64,000 nucleotides of DNA from an uncultured Methylococcales bacterium (GCA_903902705.1 CAIUVX010000094.1:29284-93283); one strand, 5' to 3'. Shown: positions 35,242 through 45,598, numbered from the stretch's first letter. The notes: generated by a model not told the origin, from the letters alone. Numbers and translations: made by a program.

Positions 35242-36138
35242 CTAAGCAAACTCTTTAGCGGCAATCAATAATTCTTCAATAAAATGTTGACTGAATAACG
35301 GCAAGTAATTGTGTTTTAAATAGGCAATTTTGGTGCTAGAGCTGGGTATAAGATGTCCTAACTTATGAATGATTAAGTCTGCATCTATAACAGCATCGTA
35401 AGCAATATCGGCAATCAAGCCCACACCTAAACCTAAACGCACATAAGTTTTTATCACATCAGAATCGGCTGCTGCCAGCACAATATCCAGCTCTAAATCC
35501 TTCGCTTTAAAGGCTTTATCAATCGTTGAGCGTCCCGTAAAACCAAAGTTATAAGTGAGGATTGGATAAGAGGCTAAGCGTTCCAGCGTTATATCGCCAT
35601 CACTCAACGGGTGATTATGTGGCACAACAATAGCGTGATGCCAGTCGTAACATTTTTCCAGCACCAAATCAGTTTCTTGATCGACTCTTTCCGTACAAAT
35701 AGCAATATCCGCTTTGCGGGTGTGCAGTTGGTCTATCAATTGTTCAGGTGACGCTTGCACCATGTAAATATTGACGTTGGGGTATTTTTTACGAAACCGT
35801 TGGATTGCCATTGGTAAAAAATATTTCGCCTGCGTGTGCGTGGTGGCAATGTGTAACGTGCCTTTATCGCTATCAAGAAAATCCGCCGCAATGGTGGTGA
35901 TATTATTTTTGGCTTGGTTGATAATGGTGACTTCTTCCATGATGCGCTTGCCTAATGGTGTCAATCCCGACAATTTTTTGCCTAGTCGTTCAAATAACGG
36001 CGAACCCAGTTCTTCTTCAAACAGTTGTAACTGCCGACTGACAGCCGACTGCACAATGTGCATTTTGTCGGCGGCTTTAGTCATATTTAACTGGGTTTCT
36101 TGTAGGACGCGTAGCAGTTCTATTTGGCTTAAGTTCAT
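35242..36138 (-). CDS. cysB: CysB/Cbl-type LysR regulator
   Basis: 298 residues from the ATG at 36138, which follows AGGAAGG; the longer reading to 36207 runs into a repeat. N-terminal LysR helix-turn-helix (MTKAADKMHIVQSAVSRQLQ) and a substrate-binding domain like CysB (TTHTQAKYFLPMAIQRFRKK). CysB activates sulfate assimilation genes in response to acetylserine. It lies 93 bp after the sulfate transporter genes on the same strand, which supports this role. Confidence 0.9.
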   Translation of the reverse strand: MNLSQIELLRVLQETQLNMTKAADKMHIVQSAVSRQLQLFEEELGSPLFERLGKKLSGLTPLGKRIMEEVTIINQAKNNITTIAADFLDSDKGTLHIATTHTQAKYFLPMAIQRFRKKYPNVNIYMVQASPEQLIDQLHTRKADIAICTERVDQETDLVLEKCYDWHHAIVVPHNHPLSDGDITLERLASYPILTYNFGFTGRSTIDKAFKAKDLELDIVLAAADSDVIKTYVRLGLGVGLIADIAYDAVIDADLIIHKLGHLIPSSSTKIAYLKHNYLPLFSQHFIEELLIAAKEFA

Positions 36139-36151
36139 GATTATTTCCTTC

Positions 36152-36225
36152 CTCGTTCCCACACGCCGCGTTGAACAGACCGCAGCGCGGTCTGTATGAA
36201 TTCCCACGCAGCGCGTGGGAACTAG
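36152..36225. repeat. Palindromic repeat between cysA and cysB
   Basis: CTCGTTCCCACACGC at the left faces GCGCGTGGGAACTAG at the right, with an inner CAGACCGC/GCGGTCTG pair. A fragment (TTCGTTCCCACGCAGCGTG) recurs at 39151-39169 before the SPFH gene. It may stabilise the upstream message or dampen read-through into cysB. Confidence 0.65.
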
Positions 36226-36231
36226 GTAATT

Positions 36232-37281
36232 TTACGCTGCATCAAACCAATGCGCGTGCCGTATACGACACTCCACTTTATCACCTTTGCTCAGTTGCAA
36301 ACGTTTAAACTGCTCATTGGGCATTTCCGCGTACAGTGTTTCAGGCGAGCCATTCGCGCCTTGTTTCGCCAATTCAATCCGAATTAACGCGCCTAAATGT
36401 TGCCAATCTTTCAGCGTTGCCGTTGCCGCGCTGTCACTGCTTGATTTAGTAATTTCCAGATCATGCGGACGAATATGCACAGAATTAGCTGCTTCGGGGA
36501 CAATTACTAGCCCTGATAATTGCAGCCAATCGGTATGGTGCTTTTCCAAAGTAATTACATTGGTATCCCCGATAAACCGCGACACAAATTCATTGACTGG
36601 ATTATCGTAAATTTCGCTGGGTGAGCCTTGTTGCTCCAGATTGCCGTGATTAAATACCACTACCCGACTCGCCACTTCCATTGCTTCTTCTTGGTCGTGG
36701 GTCACGAAAATACTGGTGACGTTTAAATTTTCATGCAAATGTCGTAACCATTGACGTAAATCTTTACGCACACTGGCATCTAACGCGCCAAACGGTTCAT
36801 CTAACAACAATACTTCAGGTTCAACCGCTAAGGCTCTTGCTAAAGCAATGCGCTGACGTTGTCCGCCTGACAGTTGGTCAGGATAACGATCATGCAGCCA
36901 ATCCAACTGTACCAACTCTAACAGCGCGTGAACTTTCTTTTTAATTTCAGTTTCGTTAGGGCGTTGTTTGCGCGGTTTCACCCGCAGACCAAAAGCGATA
37001 TTTTCAAATACCGTCATGTGGCGAAATAGCGCGTAATGTTGAAATACAAAACCAATACCGCGCTCACGAATATCTTTGTGGGTTTTATCTTCGCCTTTAA
37101 GTAATACCTGCCCACTATCAGGACGCTCTAAGCCAGCAATAATGCGCAGTAATGTGGTCTTACCACATCCTGATGGCCCTAATAAAGCCACTAATTCGCC
37201 TTCGGGAATTTCTAAATTGATGTTGTTCAGCGCGGCGAAATTACCGAATCGCTTGGATATATTGTTTAGGATAATGCTCAT
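36232..37281 (-). CDS. cysA: Sulfate/thiosulfate ABC transporter ATP-binding protein
   Basis: 349 residues. Walker [13 protein letters not shown], signature [15 protein letters not shown], Walker [14 protein letters not shown] and the H-loop [12 protein letters not shown] are all present, with a C-terminal regulatory TOBE-like domain. It powers sulfate import together with CysT and CysW. It lies 13 bp after cysW. Confidence 0.96.
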   Translation of the reverse strand: MSIILNNISKRFGNFAALNNINLEIPEGELVALLGPSGCGKTTLLRIIAGLERPDSGQVLLKGEDKTHKDIRERGIGFVFQHYALFRHMTVFENIAFGLRVKPRKQRPNETEIKKKVHALLELVQLDWLHDRYPDQLSGGQRQRIALARALAVEPEVLLLDEPFGALDASVRKDLRQWLRHLHENLNVTSIFVTHDQEEAMEVASRVVVFNHGNLEQQGSPSEIYDNPVNEFVSRFIGDTNVITLEKHHTDWLQLSGLVIVPEAANSVHIRPHDLEITKSSSDSAATATLKDWQHLGALIRIELAKQGANGSPETLYAEMPNEQFKRLQLSKGDKVECRIRHAHWFDAA

Positions 37282-37294
37282 AAAAATCTCTTTG

Positions 37295-38131
37295 TTAAGT
37301 ACGTTGTTGCTTCCATTCCAGAAAACTTTTTAACACTAATGTCACCACCGCCAACACCGTCAATAACGACGCAGCGGCAAACGCACCGACCGCGTTGTAT
37401 TCGTTATAAGTATTCTCCACATGAAGCGGCAGCGTGTTAGTCAATCCTTGAATATGTCCCGACACCACCGACACCGCACCGAATTCACCCATCGCCCGCG
37501 CATTACACAACACCACGCCATACAATAATCCCCATTTAATATTCGGTAGCGTAACACGCCAAAACATTGTCCAACCGTTCGCGCCTAACGATAACGCTGC
37601 TTCTTCCTCTTCACTGCCCATTTCCTGCATTAAGGGAATTAGCTCACGCGCCACAAACGGGCAGGTAATAAACAACGTTGCCAACACAATCCCCGTCGTG
37701 GCAAAAATGATTTTGATGTTATGGTCTTGTAACCATTCGCCAAACCAACCTTGTGCGCCAAACAACAATACAAAAATCAAACCAGCGGTGACGGGTGAGA
37801 CTGAAAACGGTAAATCAATTAATGTGGTCAATAAACTTTTGCCACGAAACTCAAACCGCGCAATTGCCCATGCTGAGGCAACACCAAACACCGTGGTCAA
37901 AGGCACGCAGATGAATGCGACTAATAAAGTCAGGCGAATAGCGGCAAGTGCGTTGGGGTCTGAAAGTTCAGTCGCATATTTTTGCCAGCCTTTGGCAAAG
38001 GCTTCGATAAAAATAGTCACTAGCGGTAACAGTAAAAATAAGCCGATGGTCGCTAAACTCACCGCGATTAAGCCATAACGTACCCACACGGGATCATTAA
38101 TAGCGACTTTTGTTAGTTTGTGTGTGTTCAT
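37295..38131 (-). CDS. cysW: Sulfate ABC transporter permease CysW
   Basis: 278 residues with six membrane helices and the EAA coupling loop ([20 protein letters not shown], then [12 protein letters not shown]). The sequence [20 protein letters not shown] is typical of CysW. It lies 8 bp after cysT and 13 bp before cysA. Confidence 0.95.
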   Translation of the reverse strand: MNTHKLTKVAINDPVWVRYGLIAVSLATIGLFLLLPLVTIFIEAFAKGWQKYATELSDPNALAAIRLTLLVAFICVPLTTVFGVASAWAIARFEFRGKSLLTTLIDLPFSVSPVTAGLIFVLLFGAQGWFGEWLQDHNIKIIFATTGIVLATLFITCPFVARELIPLMQEMGSEEEEAALSLGANGWTMFWRVTLPNIKWGLLYGVVLCNARAMGEFGAVSVVSGHIQGLTNTLPLHVENTYNEYNAVGAFAAASLLTVLAVVTLVLKSFLEWKQQRT

Positions 38132-38139
38132 AAGTTCCG

Positions 38140-39006
38140 TTAGGGTGTAACAGCGACGATAGGGGCGAGCGTCTCAGAAGTACGTCTGCGTAATAACATC
38201 TGTACTAAATTAATAGCCAGTAACAACAAAAACGACACCAGCAACATAGTCAACGCTAACGCCGTTGCGCCTGCATAATCGTATTGTTCCAGTTTGGTGA
38301 TAATCAACAGCGGTACAATTTCTGAAATGTATGGCATATTACCTGCAATAAAAATCACCGAACCGTACTCACCGACACCGCGTGCAAATGCCATTGCAAA
38401 GCCTGTTAACGCTGCTGGAAATACATTGGGAAAAATAATGCGCTGAAAAATCTGCCAGCGGGATGCACCCATTGAAGAGGCTGCTTCTTCCATGCTGGTA
38501 TCCAGTTCTTGTAACACAGGTTCGATGGTGCGGACGACGAATGGCAAACCGATAAAAATCAGCGCGATGACAATTCCAGCAGGCGTGAACGCCACTTTAA
38601 AACCCAGCTCGGTGAGCGGCTTACCCAGTAAACCATTGGGTGCATATAACGAAGCCAACACAATCCCTGCCACCGCCGTCGGCAACGCAAACGGCAAATC
38701 AATAATGGCATCGAAAAAGCGTTTAGCAGGAATCGTATAGCGTACCAACGTCCACGCAATCACAAAACCCAACACTAACGCAATCGCCGCAGCCAGTAAC
38801 GCCGCCAAAAAACTGACTTTAAACGCCGCTTGTACCCGCTCATTGCTGATAATATTGATATAACCCTGCCAACTCAGTAACGAATCGGGAGCTAAGGTTT
38901 TAAACAGCAAGGTGCTGAGTGGAATTAACACCACTAAACCTAAGTACAGCAAGGTAAAACCTAATGCGGGTTTAAACGCGGGTAAGATGTTGGTTTTATT
39001 CACCAT
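38140..39006 (-). CDS. cysT: Sulfate ABC transporter permease CysT (CysU)
   Basis: 288 residues with six membrane helices and the EAA loop ([20 protein letters not shown]). The strings [20 protein letters not shown] and [20 protein letters not shown] are typical of CysT. AGAGGATAT precedes the ATG. It heads the cysTWA operon; no periplasmic sulfate-binding protein gene (sbp or cysP) is present before it. Confidence 0.95.
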   Translation of the reverse strand: MVNKTNILPAFKPALGFTLLYLGLVVLIPLSTLLFKTLAPDSLLSWQGYINIISNERVQAAFKVSFLAALLAAAIALVLGFVIAWTLVRYTIPAKRFFDAIIDLPFALPTAVAGIVLASLYAPNGLLGKPLTELGFKVAFTPAGIVIALIFIGLPFVVRTIEPVLQELDTSMEEAASSMGASRWQIFQRIIFPNVFPAALTGFAMAFARGVGEYGSVIFIAGNMPYISEIVPLLIITKLEQYDYAGATALALTMLLVSFLLLLAINLVQMLLRRRTSETLAPIVAVTP

Positions 39007-39206
39007 TTATATCCTCTAAAGTGAAGTGACAGTTATGCACTTCTTTGTTGGAGTCAATTATAAACAGGTGTGTTTCTCAAGTGAAACGATGATATTCGAT
39101 AGCATTATCCAATAATTAGATATAGGTGGCGTAAATTCATGTGTGTTTTTTTCGTTCCCACGCAGCGTGTCACTGCCCACCGTTAAGGATTTTGTAAGTG
39201 AGATAC

Positions 39207-39324
39207 TATAGCTAACAGCCAATAAAATGATTAAAAAACCGTTCGCGCTGAGCCTGTCGAAGCGTGAATGTGGTTCGACAAGCTCACCACGAACGTTATC
39301 ATTTTATTGTGCGTTAGCTCTATA
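39207..39324. repeat. MITE-like composite palindromic element, copy 3
   Basis: TATAGCTAAC and AATAAAATGAT on the left are inverted as ATCATTTTATT and GCGTTAGCTCTATA on the right. The inner palindrome (39239-39296) runs from CCGTTCGCGCTGAGCCTGTC to CACCACGAACG. This is the most complete copy of the nested design. The rest of the 500-bp gap between cysT and the SPFH gene holds no gene; a short repeat fragment lies at 39151-39169. Confidence 0.8.
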
Positions 39325-39506
39325 TTATGTATTTTGGAATATACCGTGGCTAAAAAAGCAGGCGACAGAGCGTAGTCGGGAATTGATTGAAGATGAAGAA
39401 TTTTTTGTATGTGCGGATTTATTCGCACCCACAAACTTAATCCCCATCCACCTCACATAATTTGCTACTATTTACTCCTAAGTTTGCCACCACCAAAGGG
39501 TCAGCC

Positions 39507-40526
39507 ATGTTAGGAATCAGTTATATCAAATTTGATGCTATGACTTACGTCATACATTTCAAGAATGGGCGTATTGCCAGAGAAGGACGGGGCTTGTCAT
39601 TTTTCTACTTTACCCCCAATAGTTCTATTGCTGCGATTCCTATCGGTAGTAATGACTTACCCTTTATTTTTAATGAAACCACCCACGATTATCAAAGCAT
39701 TTCTATTCAAGGACAGGTAACATATAAAATTGCCAATCAAAAACAACTAGCAGAGTTGTTAGATTTTACCGTTGACCAGAATGGCGTTTCTAAAAAGAAC
39801 GATACCGAAAAACTTAATCAGCGCATTATTAATGAGGCGCAAACCACGCTGTCGGCATTTATTCACGGCTTAGGTTTGAAAGATTCTATTCGCTCTGCCA
39901 AAACCGTGGAAACCAAAATTACCGAAGGACTGAAAACCTCTCCTGCCCTAACTACCCTAGGCATTGAAATATTGACAGTGAATATTCTTGCCATCAAAGC
40001 CACGCCCGAAATGGCACGCGCGTTAGAAACTGAAACCCGCGAAAAATTATCGCAAGAAGCTGATCAAGCGGTTTATGAGCGGCGCAATTTTGCAGTAGAG
40101 CAAGAGCGGCGTATTAAAGAATCAGAGCTTAATACCGAAATTGCCGTAGAAGAAAAGAAGAAACAAATTGATGAAAAACGTATGGAAGCGGAAGTGCAAA
40201 AAGCCAATAACGAGCGGGTGTTGCGAGAAATGAAAGTGCAAGCCGATATTGCCATTGAAAACCAACGCAAACTGTTAATTGAGCAGCAAACCGCTAATGC
40301 CAGAAAAGAAGCCGATACCCAAGGTTATGTGCTGGATGCTACCCTCAAACCCTATAAAGACATGGATTGGCGCATGATTACCGCACTCAGCAATAATCCA
40401 GACCCGCGTTTTAATATTGCTCTCGCCTTTAGGCAATTGGCGGAAAATGCGGAAAAAATTGGTAATCTCAACATTAGCCCAGACTTGCTAGATTCTATTC
40501 TAAGTAACAAGCGCGATGACCATTGA
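39507..40526 (+). CDS. SPFH/band 7-like protein
   Basis: 339 residues from the ATG at 39507 after AAAGGG. The N-terminal 180 or so residues form a band-7/SPFH-like domain (KNGRIAREGRGLSFFYF, IQGQVTYKIANQKQL, GIEILTVNILAIKATPEMAR). A long charged coiled coil rich in E, R and K follows (190-280). No membrane helix is visible at the N-terminus, unlike flotillins. It overlaps the NAD-kinase-like gene by 11 bp, so the two products should work together. Confidence 0.85.
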   Translation: MLGISYIKFDAMTYVIHFKNGRIAREGRGLSFFYFTPNSSIAAIPIGSNDLPFIFNETTHDYQSISIQGQVTYKIANQKQLAELLDFTVDQNGVSKKNDTEKLNQRIINEAQTTLSAFIHGLGLKDSIRSAKTVETKITEGLKTSPALTTLGIEILTVNILAIKATPEMARALETETREKLSQEADQAVYERRNFAVEQERRIKESELNTEIAVEEKKKQIDEKRMEAEVQKANNERVLREMKVQADIAIENQRKLLIEQQTANARKEADTQGYVLDATLKPYKDMDWRMITALSNNPDPRFNIALAFRQLAENAEKIGNLNISPDLLDSILSNKRDDH

Positions 40527-41442
40527 ATACGCCATTCTAGTTAAGAAAAAAACCCGCCTCGAAACCCTGATTGAACGCTTTAACACGCAAGCGCAAACTC
40601 AGTTTTATATCGAGCGTTCAGGTGGTGATTTTAATGACTATCAACAAGAGCATGAGCAGTTTCATCAATCACTGGCGCAGGTTCAGCGACAGTTATCGAC
40701 GCTATTAAAAAACAAAATCGTTGAACAGAATTTTTTGCCTTCGTTTTTGTTTAATCAAAATCAAGTAGTGATTGTGGTCGGGCAAGATGGGCTAGTGGCA
40801 AACACCGCAAAATATGTTAATGGCATTCCTATCATTGCCATCAATCCAGATACTGCCCGTTATGACGGCGTATTATTACCGTTTAATAGTGATAATTTTA
40901 TGGGTGCGGTAGAAAACGTGTTGGTTAATCGATTTAATACCAAAGTTGCCACACTTGCCGAAGCGACATTAAATGATGGTCAACGTTTATTGGCGTTTAA
41001 TGATTTATTCATCGGTGCGTCAAGCCATGTATCGGCGCGTTACCGTATTGAATACCTACAACAAACCGAAGAGCATTCATCATCTGGCATTATTGTCTCC
41101 ACCCAAGCAGGTTCAACAGGTTGGCTGAGTTCTGTGTTTAATATGAGTCAAGGCATTCAACAATTTCTCGAACAACAAATACCCGAAAAACACACTATCA
41201 ATTTAGCCGCAGATCAACTGATGTTTGCAGTGCGTGAACCGTTTCAAAGCAAACAAACGCAAGCTGATTTAGTGGCAGGTGTTTTAACGGAAAAAATAAA
41301 ACTGGTGATTGAATCGTTGATGCCTATTAATGGCGTGATATTCTCAGACGGTATTGAAAGCGATTTTCTGCATTTTAATTCGGGTGCAATTGCCAGTATT
41401 GGCATTGCACAAGAAAAAGCGATATTGGTGACTGCTGAATAA
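40516..41442 (+). CDS. NAD kinase-like protein coupled to the SPFH gene
   Basis: 308 residues. The C-terminal 200 match the diacylglycerol/NAD kinase fold: VVIVVGQDGLVANTAKYV stands in place of the usual GGDGT, followed by NDLFIGASSH, and IIVSTQAGSTGWLSSVFN resembles the NAD-binding loop. The N-terminal 75 residues are helical and unassigned (TRLETLIERFNTQAQTQFYI). The housekeeping NAD kinase should be elsewhere. The altered GQDGL could mean another substrate or weak activity. Confidence 0.8.
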   Translation: MTIEYAILVKKKTRLETLIERFNTQAQTQFYIERSGGDFNDYQQEHEQFHQSLAQVQRQLSTLLKNKIVEQNFLPSFLFNQNQVVIVVGQDGLVANTAKYVNGIPIIAINPDTARYDGVLLPFNSDNFMGAVENVLVNRFNTKVATLAEATLNDGQRLLAFNDLFIGASSHVSARYRIEYLQQTEEHSSSGIIVSTQAGSTGWLSSVFNMSQGIQQFLEQQIPEKHTINLAADQLMFAVREPFQSKQTQADLVAGVLTEKIKLVIESLMPINGVIFSDGIESDFLHFNSGAIASIGIAQEKAILVTAE

Positions 41443-41457
41443 CGCGATTTATCGCAC

Positions 41458-42963
41458 CTACTTTCTATCCAACTTCCGATAACTAATCGCTTCACTTAAA
41501 TGGTTGATTTCAATTTGCGGTGATTGTGCGAGATCGGCTATAGTACGCGCCAGTTTTAAAATACGGTGATAGGCGCGGTGGGATAAGCCGAATCTATCCA
41601 TTGCTTGCTCTAATAATGAATAGCCTTGCGCTGATAATACACATAATTGTTTGACTTCTTTAGCAGTCAAAATTGAATTAGCTTTGCCATGACGCGCAAC
41701 GGCAAGATTACGCGCCGCCACCACCCGCACTCTTATAGTCGCGCTACTTTCCTCACCTTGTGGTGAGCCGTTGCGTAATACTTCATGCGACACTCTGGGA
41801 ACTTCAAGGTGCATATCAATTCTATCCAGCAATGGTCCTGAAATTCTGGCACGGTAACGCATGACTTGTTCTGAGGTGCAATGACAACGTCCTGAGCTAT
41901 CACCTAAATAACCACAGGGACAAGGATTCATTGCGGCAATCAGTTGAAAACGGGCAGGAAAATTGACTTGGCGGGCAGCACGGGAAATGGTGATATGCCC
42001 TGATTCTAATGGTTCACGCAATACTTCCAAGACTTTGCGATCAAATTCTGGGAGTTCATCAAGAAATAACGCGCCATTGTGTGCGAGTGATATTTCACCT
42101 GGTCGTGGATTGCTACCACCCCCAACTAAAGCAGCGGCTGAGGCAGTGTGATGGGGCGCCCGAAACGGCGGTTTTAACCAATTGTGAACATCCCACTCTT
42201 GGTCGCTAATCGAAGCAATCGCGGCAGTTTCTTGGGCTTGCTGTTCTGAGAGTAGCGGCAAAATAGTCGGCAACCGCGCCGCTAACATGGATTTACCTGT
42301 ACCTGGTGGACCTAGCATCAGTAAGTTATGCGCACCTGCGGCGGCAATTTCAAAAGCGCGTTTGACATGATATTGACCATGAACATCGGAAAAATCCAAG
42401 CCTTCATCGACTCGCTGTTGAGTAGGCTGGGCATATTCCACAGGGATTTGCTTTTGCCCATTCAGATAGGCGCAAATTTCTAATAAATGCACCGCAGGAA
42501 TAATTTCTATGCCTTTGACCAGCGCGGCTTCGGCAGTATTTTCTTTGGGTAAAATCAGTTTGCGATGGTTATTTCTGGCTTGTATCGCAACAGGTAATAT
42601 GCCTTTAATCGGACGTAAATCACCGCCTAATGATAGCTCACCGACACATTCATATTGATTCAAATTAATACTGGGAATTTGCCCTGAAGCGGCAAGAATA
42701 CCAAGGGCGATGGCAAGATCAAAACGTCCGCCTTCTTTGGGTAAATCAGCGGGAGCAAGATTAACGGTGATACGCTGCATGGGAAAATCAAAACGCGAGT
42801 TTAATATCGCGCTGCGTACCCGATCTTTGCTTTCTTTAACGGCGGCTTCGGGTAAGCCGACAATATTGAGTGCGGGTAGCCCGTTAGCAACGTGAACTTC
42901 CACAGTAACTAACGGGGCTTCTATGCCTGATCGACCTCGACTAAAGACAACGGCTAATTCCAT
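41458..42963 (-). CDS. comM: YifB/ComM family Mg-chelatase-like AAA+ ATPase
   Basis: 501 residues, full length. N-terminal Lon-like domain (VFSRGRSGIEAPLVTVEVHV, NIVGLPEAAVKESKDRVRSA), an AAA+ core with Walker A GPPGTGKSMLAARLP and Walker B GALFLDELPEFDRKVLE, the zinc-type loop AAMNPCPCGYLGDSSGRCHC, and a C-terminal helical domain. ComM is a branch-migration helicase that aids recombination of incoming DNA in naturally competent bacteria. It lies 7 bp after ubiK. Confidence 0.94.
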   Translation of the reverse strand: MELAVVFSRGRSGIEAPLVTVEVHVANGLPALNIVGLPEAAVKESKDRVRSAILNSRFDFPMQRITVNLAPADLPKEGGRFDLAIALGILAASGQIPSINLNQYECVGELSLGGDLRPIKGILPVAIQARNNHRKLILPKENTAEAALVKGIEIIPAVHLLEICAYLNGQKQIPVEYAQPTQQRVDEGLDFSDVHGQYHVKRAFEIAAAGAHNLLMLGPPGTGKSMLAARLPTILPLLSEQQAQETAAIASISDQEWDVHNWLKPPFRAPHHTASAAALVGGGSNPRPGEISLAHNGALFLDELPEFDRKVLEVLREPLESGHITISRAARQVNFPARFQLIAAMNPCPCGYLGDSSGRCHCTSEQVMRYRARISGPLLDRIDMHLEVPRVSHEVLRNGSPQGEESSATIRVRVVAARNLAVARHGKANSILTAKEVKQLCVLSAQGYSLLEQAMDRFGLSHRAYHRILKLARTIADLAQSPQIEINHLSEAISYRKLDRK

Positions 42964-42970
42964 TAGCTGT

Positions 42971-43231
42971 TTACAATTCCTCTTTAGTCAGCACTTGTTT
43001 TTCTATATCAGCGACCCGTTGTTCTAGTGCTTCTAGTTTGGAACGGGTTTTGGCTAACACGGCTTTTTGGACTTCAAATTCTTCACGGGTGACTAAATCT
43101 AGTTTCCCCAAGGCAGTTTGTAACACGATATGGAAGTTTTTTTCCATGTCTTCTTTTAGGTTATTGAAACCTGAGGGCAATGCTGCCGTTAATTTACTAG
43201 CAATATCATCAATGGCTTTAGGATCAAACAT
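42971..43231 (-). CDS. ubiK: Ubiquinone biosynthesis accessory factor UbiK
   Basis: 86 residues: MFDPKAIDDIASKLTAALP at the N-terminus, a helical middle and a coiled-coil C-terminus (LTKEEL end). This is the UbiK/YqiC (BMFP) family, which assists the Ubi complex in aerobic ubiquinone synthesis. It sits just before comM, as in many gammaproteobacteria. Confidence 0.92.
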   Translation of the reverse strand: MFDPKAIDDIASKLTAALPSGFNNLKEDMEKNFHIVLQTALGKLDLVTREEFEVQKAVLAKTRSKLEALEQRVADIEKQVLTKEEL

Positions 43232-43260
43232 ATCAGTAATCTCTGGTAATGGAAAAAAGT

Positions 43261-43292
43261 GACCGCTGAGGTTTTTAAAACTTCAGCAGTCT
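43261..43292 (-). terminator. Hairpin terminator after speE
   Basis: GACCGCTGAGGTTTT and AAAACTTCAGCAGTC pair with two mismatches. On the minus strand the stem is followed closely by a T-run (ACTTTTTTCC). The stem resembles the palindrome at 55407-55436. Confidence 0.75.
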
Positions 43293-43298
43293 AAAAAT

Positions 43299-44147
43299 TT
43301 ATAAAGGAAAAGCTTTTTTAAAAAACTCAGGTTGCGCTAACGATGCTTTATGAATATCGGTATTGTAATAAACAGTATCAAACGGTTTATTCGCACAGTC
43401 TTGTTCTCTAAAAGCAGACAATTCCGCTTTACTGGCAATAGTCGCACTCCACCAACCTGATGGATACAAACATTGTGGGAAAAACAGCGTTTGCTGATGA
43501 CTTAAACCCGCATTACTCATGGCATCACGCATTTCACCAATCAGCTTTAAATGCAGTAACGCTGATTCGCTTTGTTGAACCAACAGCCCATTTTCTGACA
43601 AGCAATTAAAACAATCACGATAAAACGCTTCACCAAATAAACCTTCGGCAGGGCCTACAGGATCTGTGCTATCGACAATGATAATATCAACTGAATTAGG
43701 CTTAGCCTCTTTAACCCATTTAATACCGTCAATAAATTTCAACTCGGCGCGTGGATCATTATTAGACTCACATAACTCAGGAAAATAAATTTCCGCAAGA
43801 CGAGTAACGCGCTCATCAATATCAATTTGTACCGCGTGTTCAACAGACGGGTGTTTTAATACTTCGCGTAATGTGCCGCAATCACCGCCGCCAATAATCC
43901 ATACCCGTTTAGGATTAGGATGCGTGTACAACGCAGGATGACTAATCATTTCATGATAGAAAAAGTTATCGCGGGTAGACACCATCGTACAACCATCAAT
44001 CACCATCAAATTACCAAACGTTTCCGTTTGGTAAATTTCAAGGAACTGAAAATCAGATTGTTCCTCGTGTAACTTTTGTTTAATTTTTAATGAAAAAGCA
44101 GTTCCCGCGCTGGGAACTTGTTCGGTGAACCATTCAGATGGATTCAT
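43299..44147 (-). CDS. speE: Spermidine synthase (polyamine aminopropyltransferase)
   Basis: 282 residues. It moves an aminopropyl group from decarboxylated S-adenosylmethionine to putrescine. Motifs: KIKQKLHEEQSDFQFLEIYQ, HEMISHPALYTHPNPKRV, the cofactor site IIGGGDCGTLREVLKH, IDERVTRLAEIYFPEL and the catalytic Asp in IIIVDSTDPVGPAEGLF. The length is normal. It is divergent from xseA, with a shared promoter region of about 90 bp. Confidence 0.95.
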   Translation of the reverse strand: MNPSEWFTEQVPSAGTAFSLKIKQKLHEEQSDFQFLEIYQTETFGNLMVIDGCTMVSTRDNFFYHEMISHPALYTHPNPKRVWIIGGGDCGTLREVLKHPSVEHAVQIDIDERVTRLAEIYFPELCESNNDPRAELKFIDGIKWVKEAKPNSVDIIIVDSTDPVGPAEGLFGEAFYRDCFNCLSENGLLVQQSESALLHLKLIGEMRDAMSNAGLSHQQTLFFPQCLYPSGWWSATIASKAELSAFREQDCANKPFDTVYYNTDIHKASLAQPEFFKKAFPL

Positions 44148-44237
44148 TTTTGGTAGATTCCTGAAAAATAAACGAAGATAATTCGGGCATTATATTAGAC
44201 TTTGACTTTATGCGGCATAAAACCAAACTATTTTTAT

Positions 44238-45596
44238 ATGATGGACATAGACGAACACACGCTATTCACTGTTACTCAGCTCAACCGTGCCACCAGTCAA
44301 TTACTCGCTGAGTATTTTATGACAGTGCGTGTGCAAGGTGAGTTATCCAATTTAAGCACCCCCAGTTCAGGGCATTCTTATTTCACTCTGAAAGATGCCA
44401 ATGCACAAATACGCTGCGCGTTATTTCGTACTCAACAACGCAGGCTAAATTTCAAACTAGAAAACGGTAAACAAGTGATTGTTAAAGCCCAAGTCAGTTT
44501 GTATGAGCCGCGTGGCGATTATCAACTGATTGTTGACAGCATGGAAGCCGCTGGTGAGGGTGATTTACGTCGTGCTTTTGATGATTTAAAGTATAAGTTG
44601 GCAGAAGAAGGGCTATTCGATAGCTCGTATAAACAACGCTTGCCTGTGTTACCGAAGGCTATCGGTGTGATTACCTCTGCGACAGGCGCGGCTCTACACG
44701 ATATATTAACGGTATTAAAACGCCGTTTTGCCGCTATTCCTGTGGTTATTTATCCTGTTGCCGTGCAAGGTGAACAAGCCAAATATGACATTAGCAAGGC
44801 AATAGCAATAGCCAATCAACGCGCAGAATGTGAGGTATTGATTGTCGGACGCGGTGGCGGTTCGTTGGAAGATTTGTGGGCATTTAATGAAGAAATCGTA
44901 GTGCGTGCTATTTTTGCCAGTAATATTCCAATTATTTCCGCTGTCGGTCATGAAACCGATGTCACCATTGCTGATTTTGTTGCCGACTTTCGCGCTCCCA
45001 CACCGTCAGCCGCCGCAGAATTCGCCAGCCCAGATTCGGAACAATGGTTAGCACGCTTTATTCAATTAGAATCACGCTTACAACAGCAGATACAGCGCGT
45101 ATTAAGCCAGCATCAACAATCAGTAGATTGGCTCAGTAAACGCTTAGCACAGCAATCTATTGAACAAAAACTAGCGGATAATAATCAACAGATAAATGCC
45201 TTGAAACTCAGGCTAACTCAGGCTATGCACCACAAACTGCATCACCAGCAAAATCTACTGGCAATCAAAACCGCCGAACTGTGGCAACACAATCCTGCCG
45301 TCACCATTCGTAACTATCAACAACGCCAACGGTATTTGAGTCATCGTCTACTGTCTGTGATTGAACAACGCTTTAAACAACATCGGCAACGCTTAGCGAC
45401 TGCTGGTCAAACCTTACACGCAGTTAGTCCATTAGCCACACTTAATCGCGGTTATGCACTGACTATCAATCCGAATTCTGGGCAAATTATTCGCTCTACA
45501 GCGCAATTAAAACTGGGAGACATTGTCGAAACTCGACTAGCACAAGGCAGTTTTAGCAGTGAAATTAAAACTATCACGCTCAAGAAATCAAGTTAG
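44238..45596 (+). CDS. xseA: Exodeoxyribonuclease VII large subunit
   Basis: 452 residues from the ATG at 44238 (MMDIDEHTLFTVTQLNRATS); an earlier in-frame ATG at 44202 is less likely. N-terminal OB fold (VQGELSNLSTPSSGHSYFTL), the catalytic region (GVITSATGAALHDILTVLKR, VGRGGGSLEDLWAFNEE, SAVGHETDVTIADFVADFRA) and a long coiled coil. With XseB it degrades single-stranded DNA. A repeat and a terminator follow. Confidence 0.95.
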   Translation: MMDIDEHTLFTVTQLNRATSQLLAEYFMTVRVQGELSNLSTPSSGHSYFTLKDANAQIRCALFRTQQRRLNFKLENGKQVIVKAQVSLYEPRGDYQLIVDSMEAAGEGDLRRAFDDLKYKLAEEGLFDSSYKQRLPVLPKAIGVITSATGAALHDILTVLKRRFAAIPVVIYPVAVQGEQAKYDISKAIAIANQRAECEVLIVGRGGGSLEDLWAFNEEIVVRAIFASNIPIISAVGHETDVTIADFVADFRAPTPSAAAEFASPDSEQWLARFIQLESRLQQQIQRVLSQHQQSVDWLSKRLAQQSIEQKLADNNQQINALKLRLTQAMHHKLHHQQNLLAIKTAELWQHNPAVTIRNYQQRQRYLSHRLLSVIEQRFKQHRQRLATAGQTLHAVSPLATLNRGYALTINPNSGQIIRSTAQLKLGDIVETRLAQGSFSSEIKTITLKKSS

Positions 45597-45598
45597 TT

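Noticed and set aside
39227..39460. Open frame on the plus strand before the SPFH gene
   Set aside because: It begins inside the MITE-like repeat and has no homology; similar frames arise from the other repeat copies.
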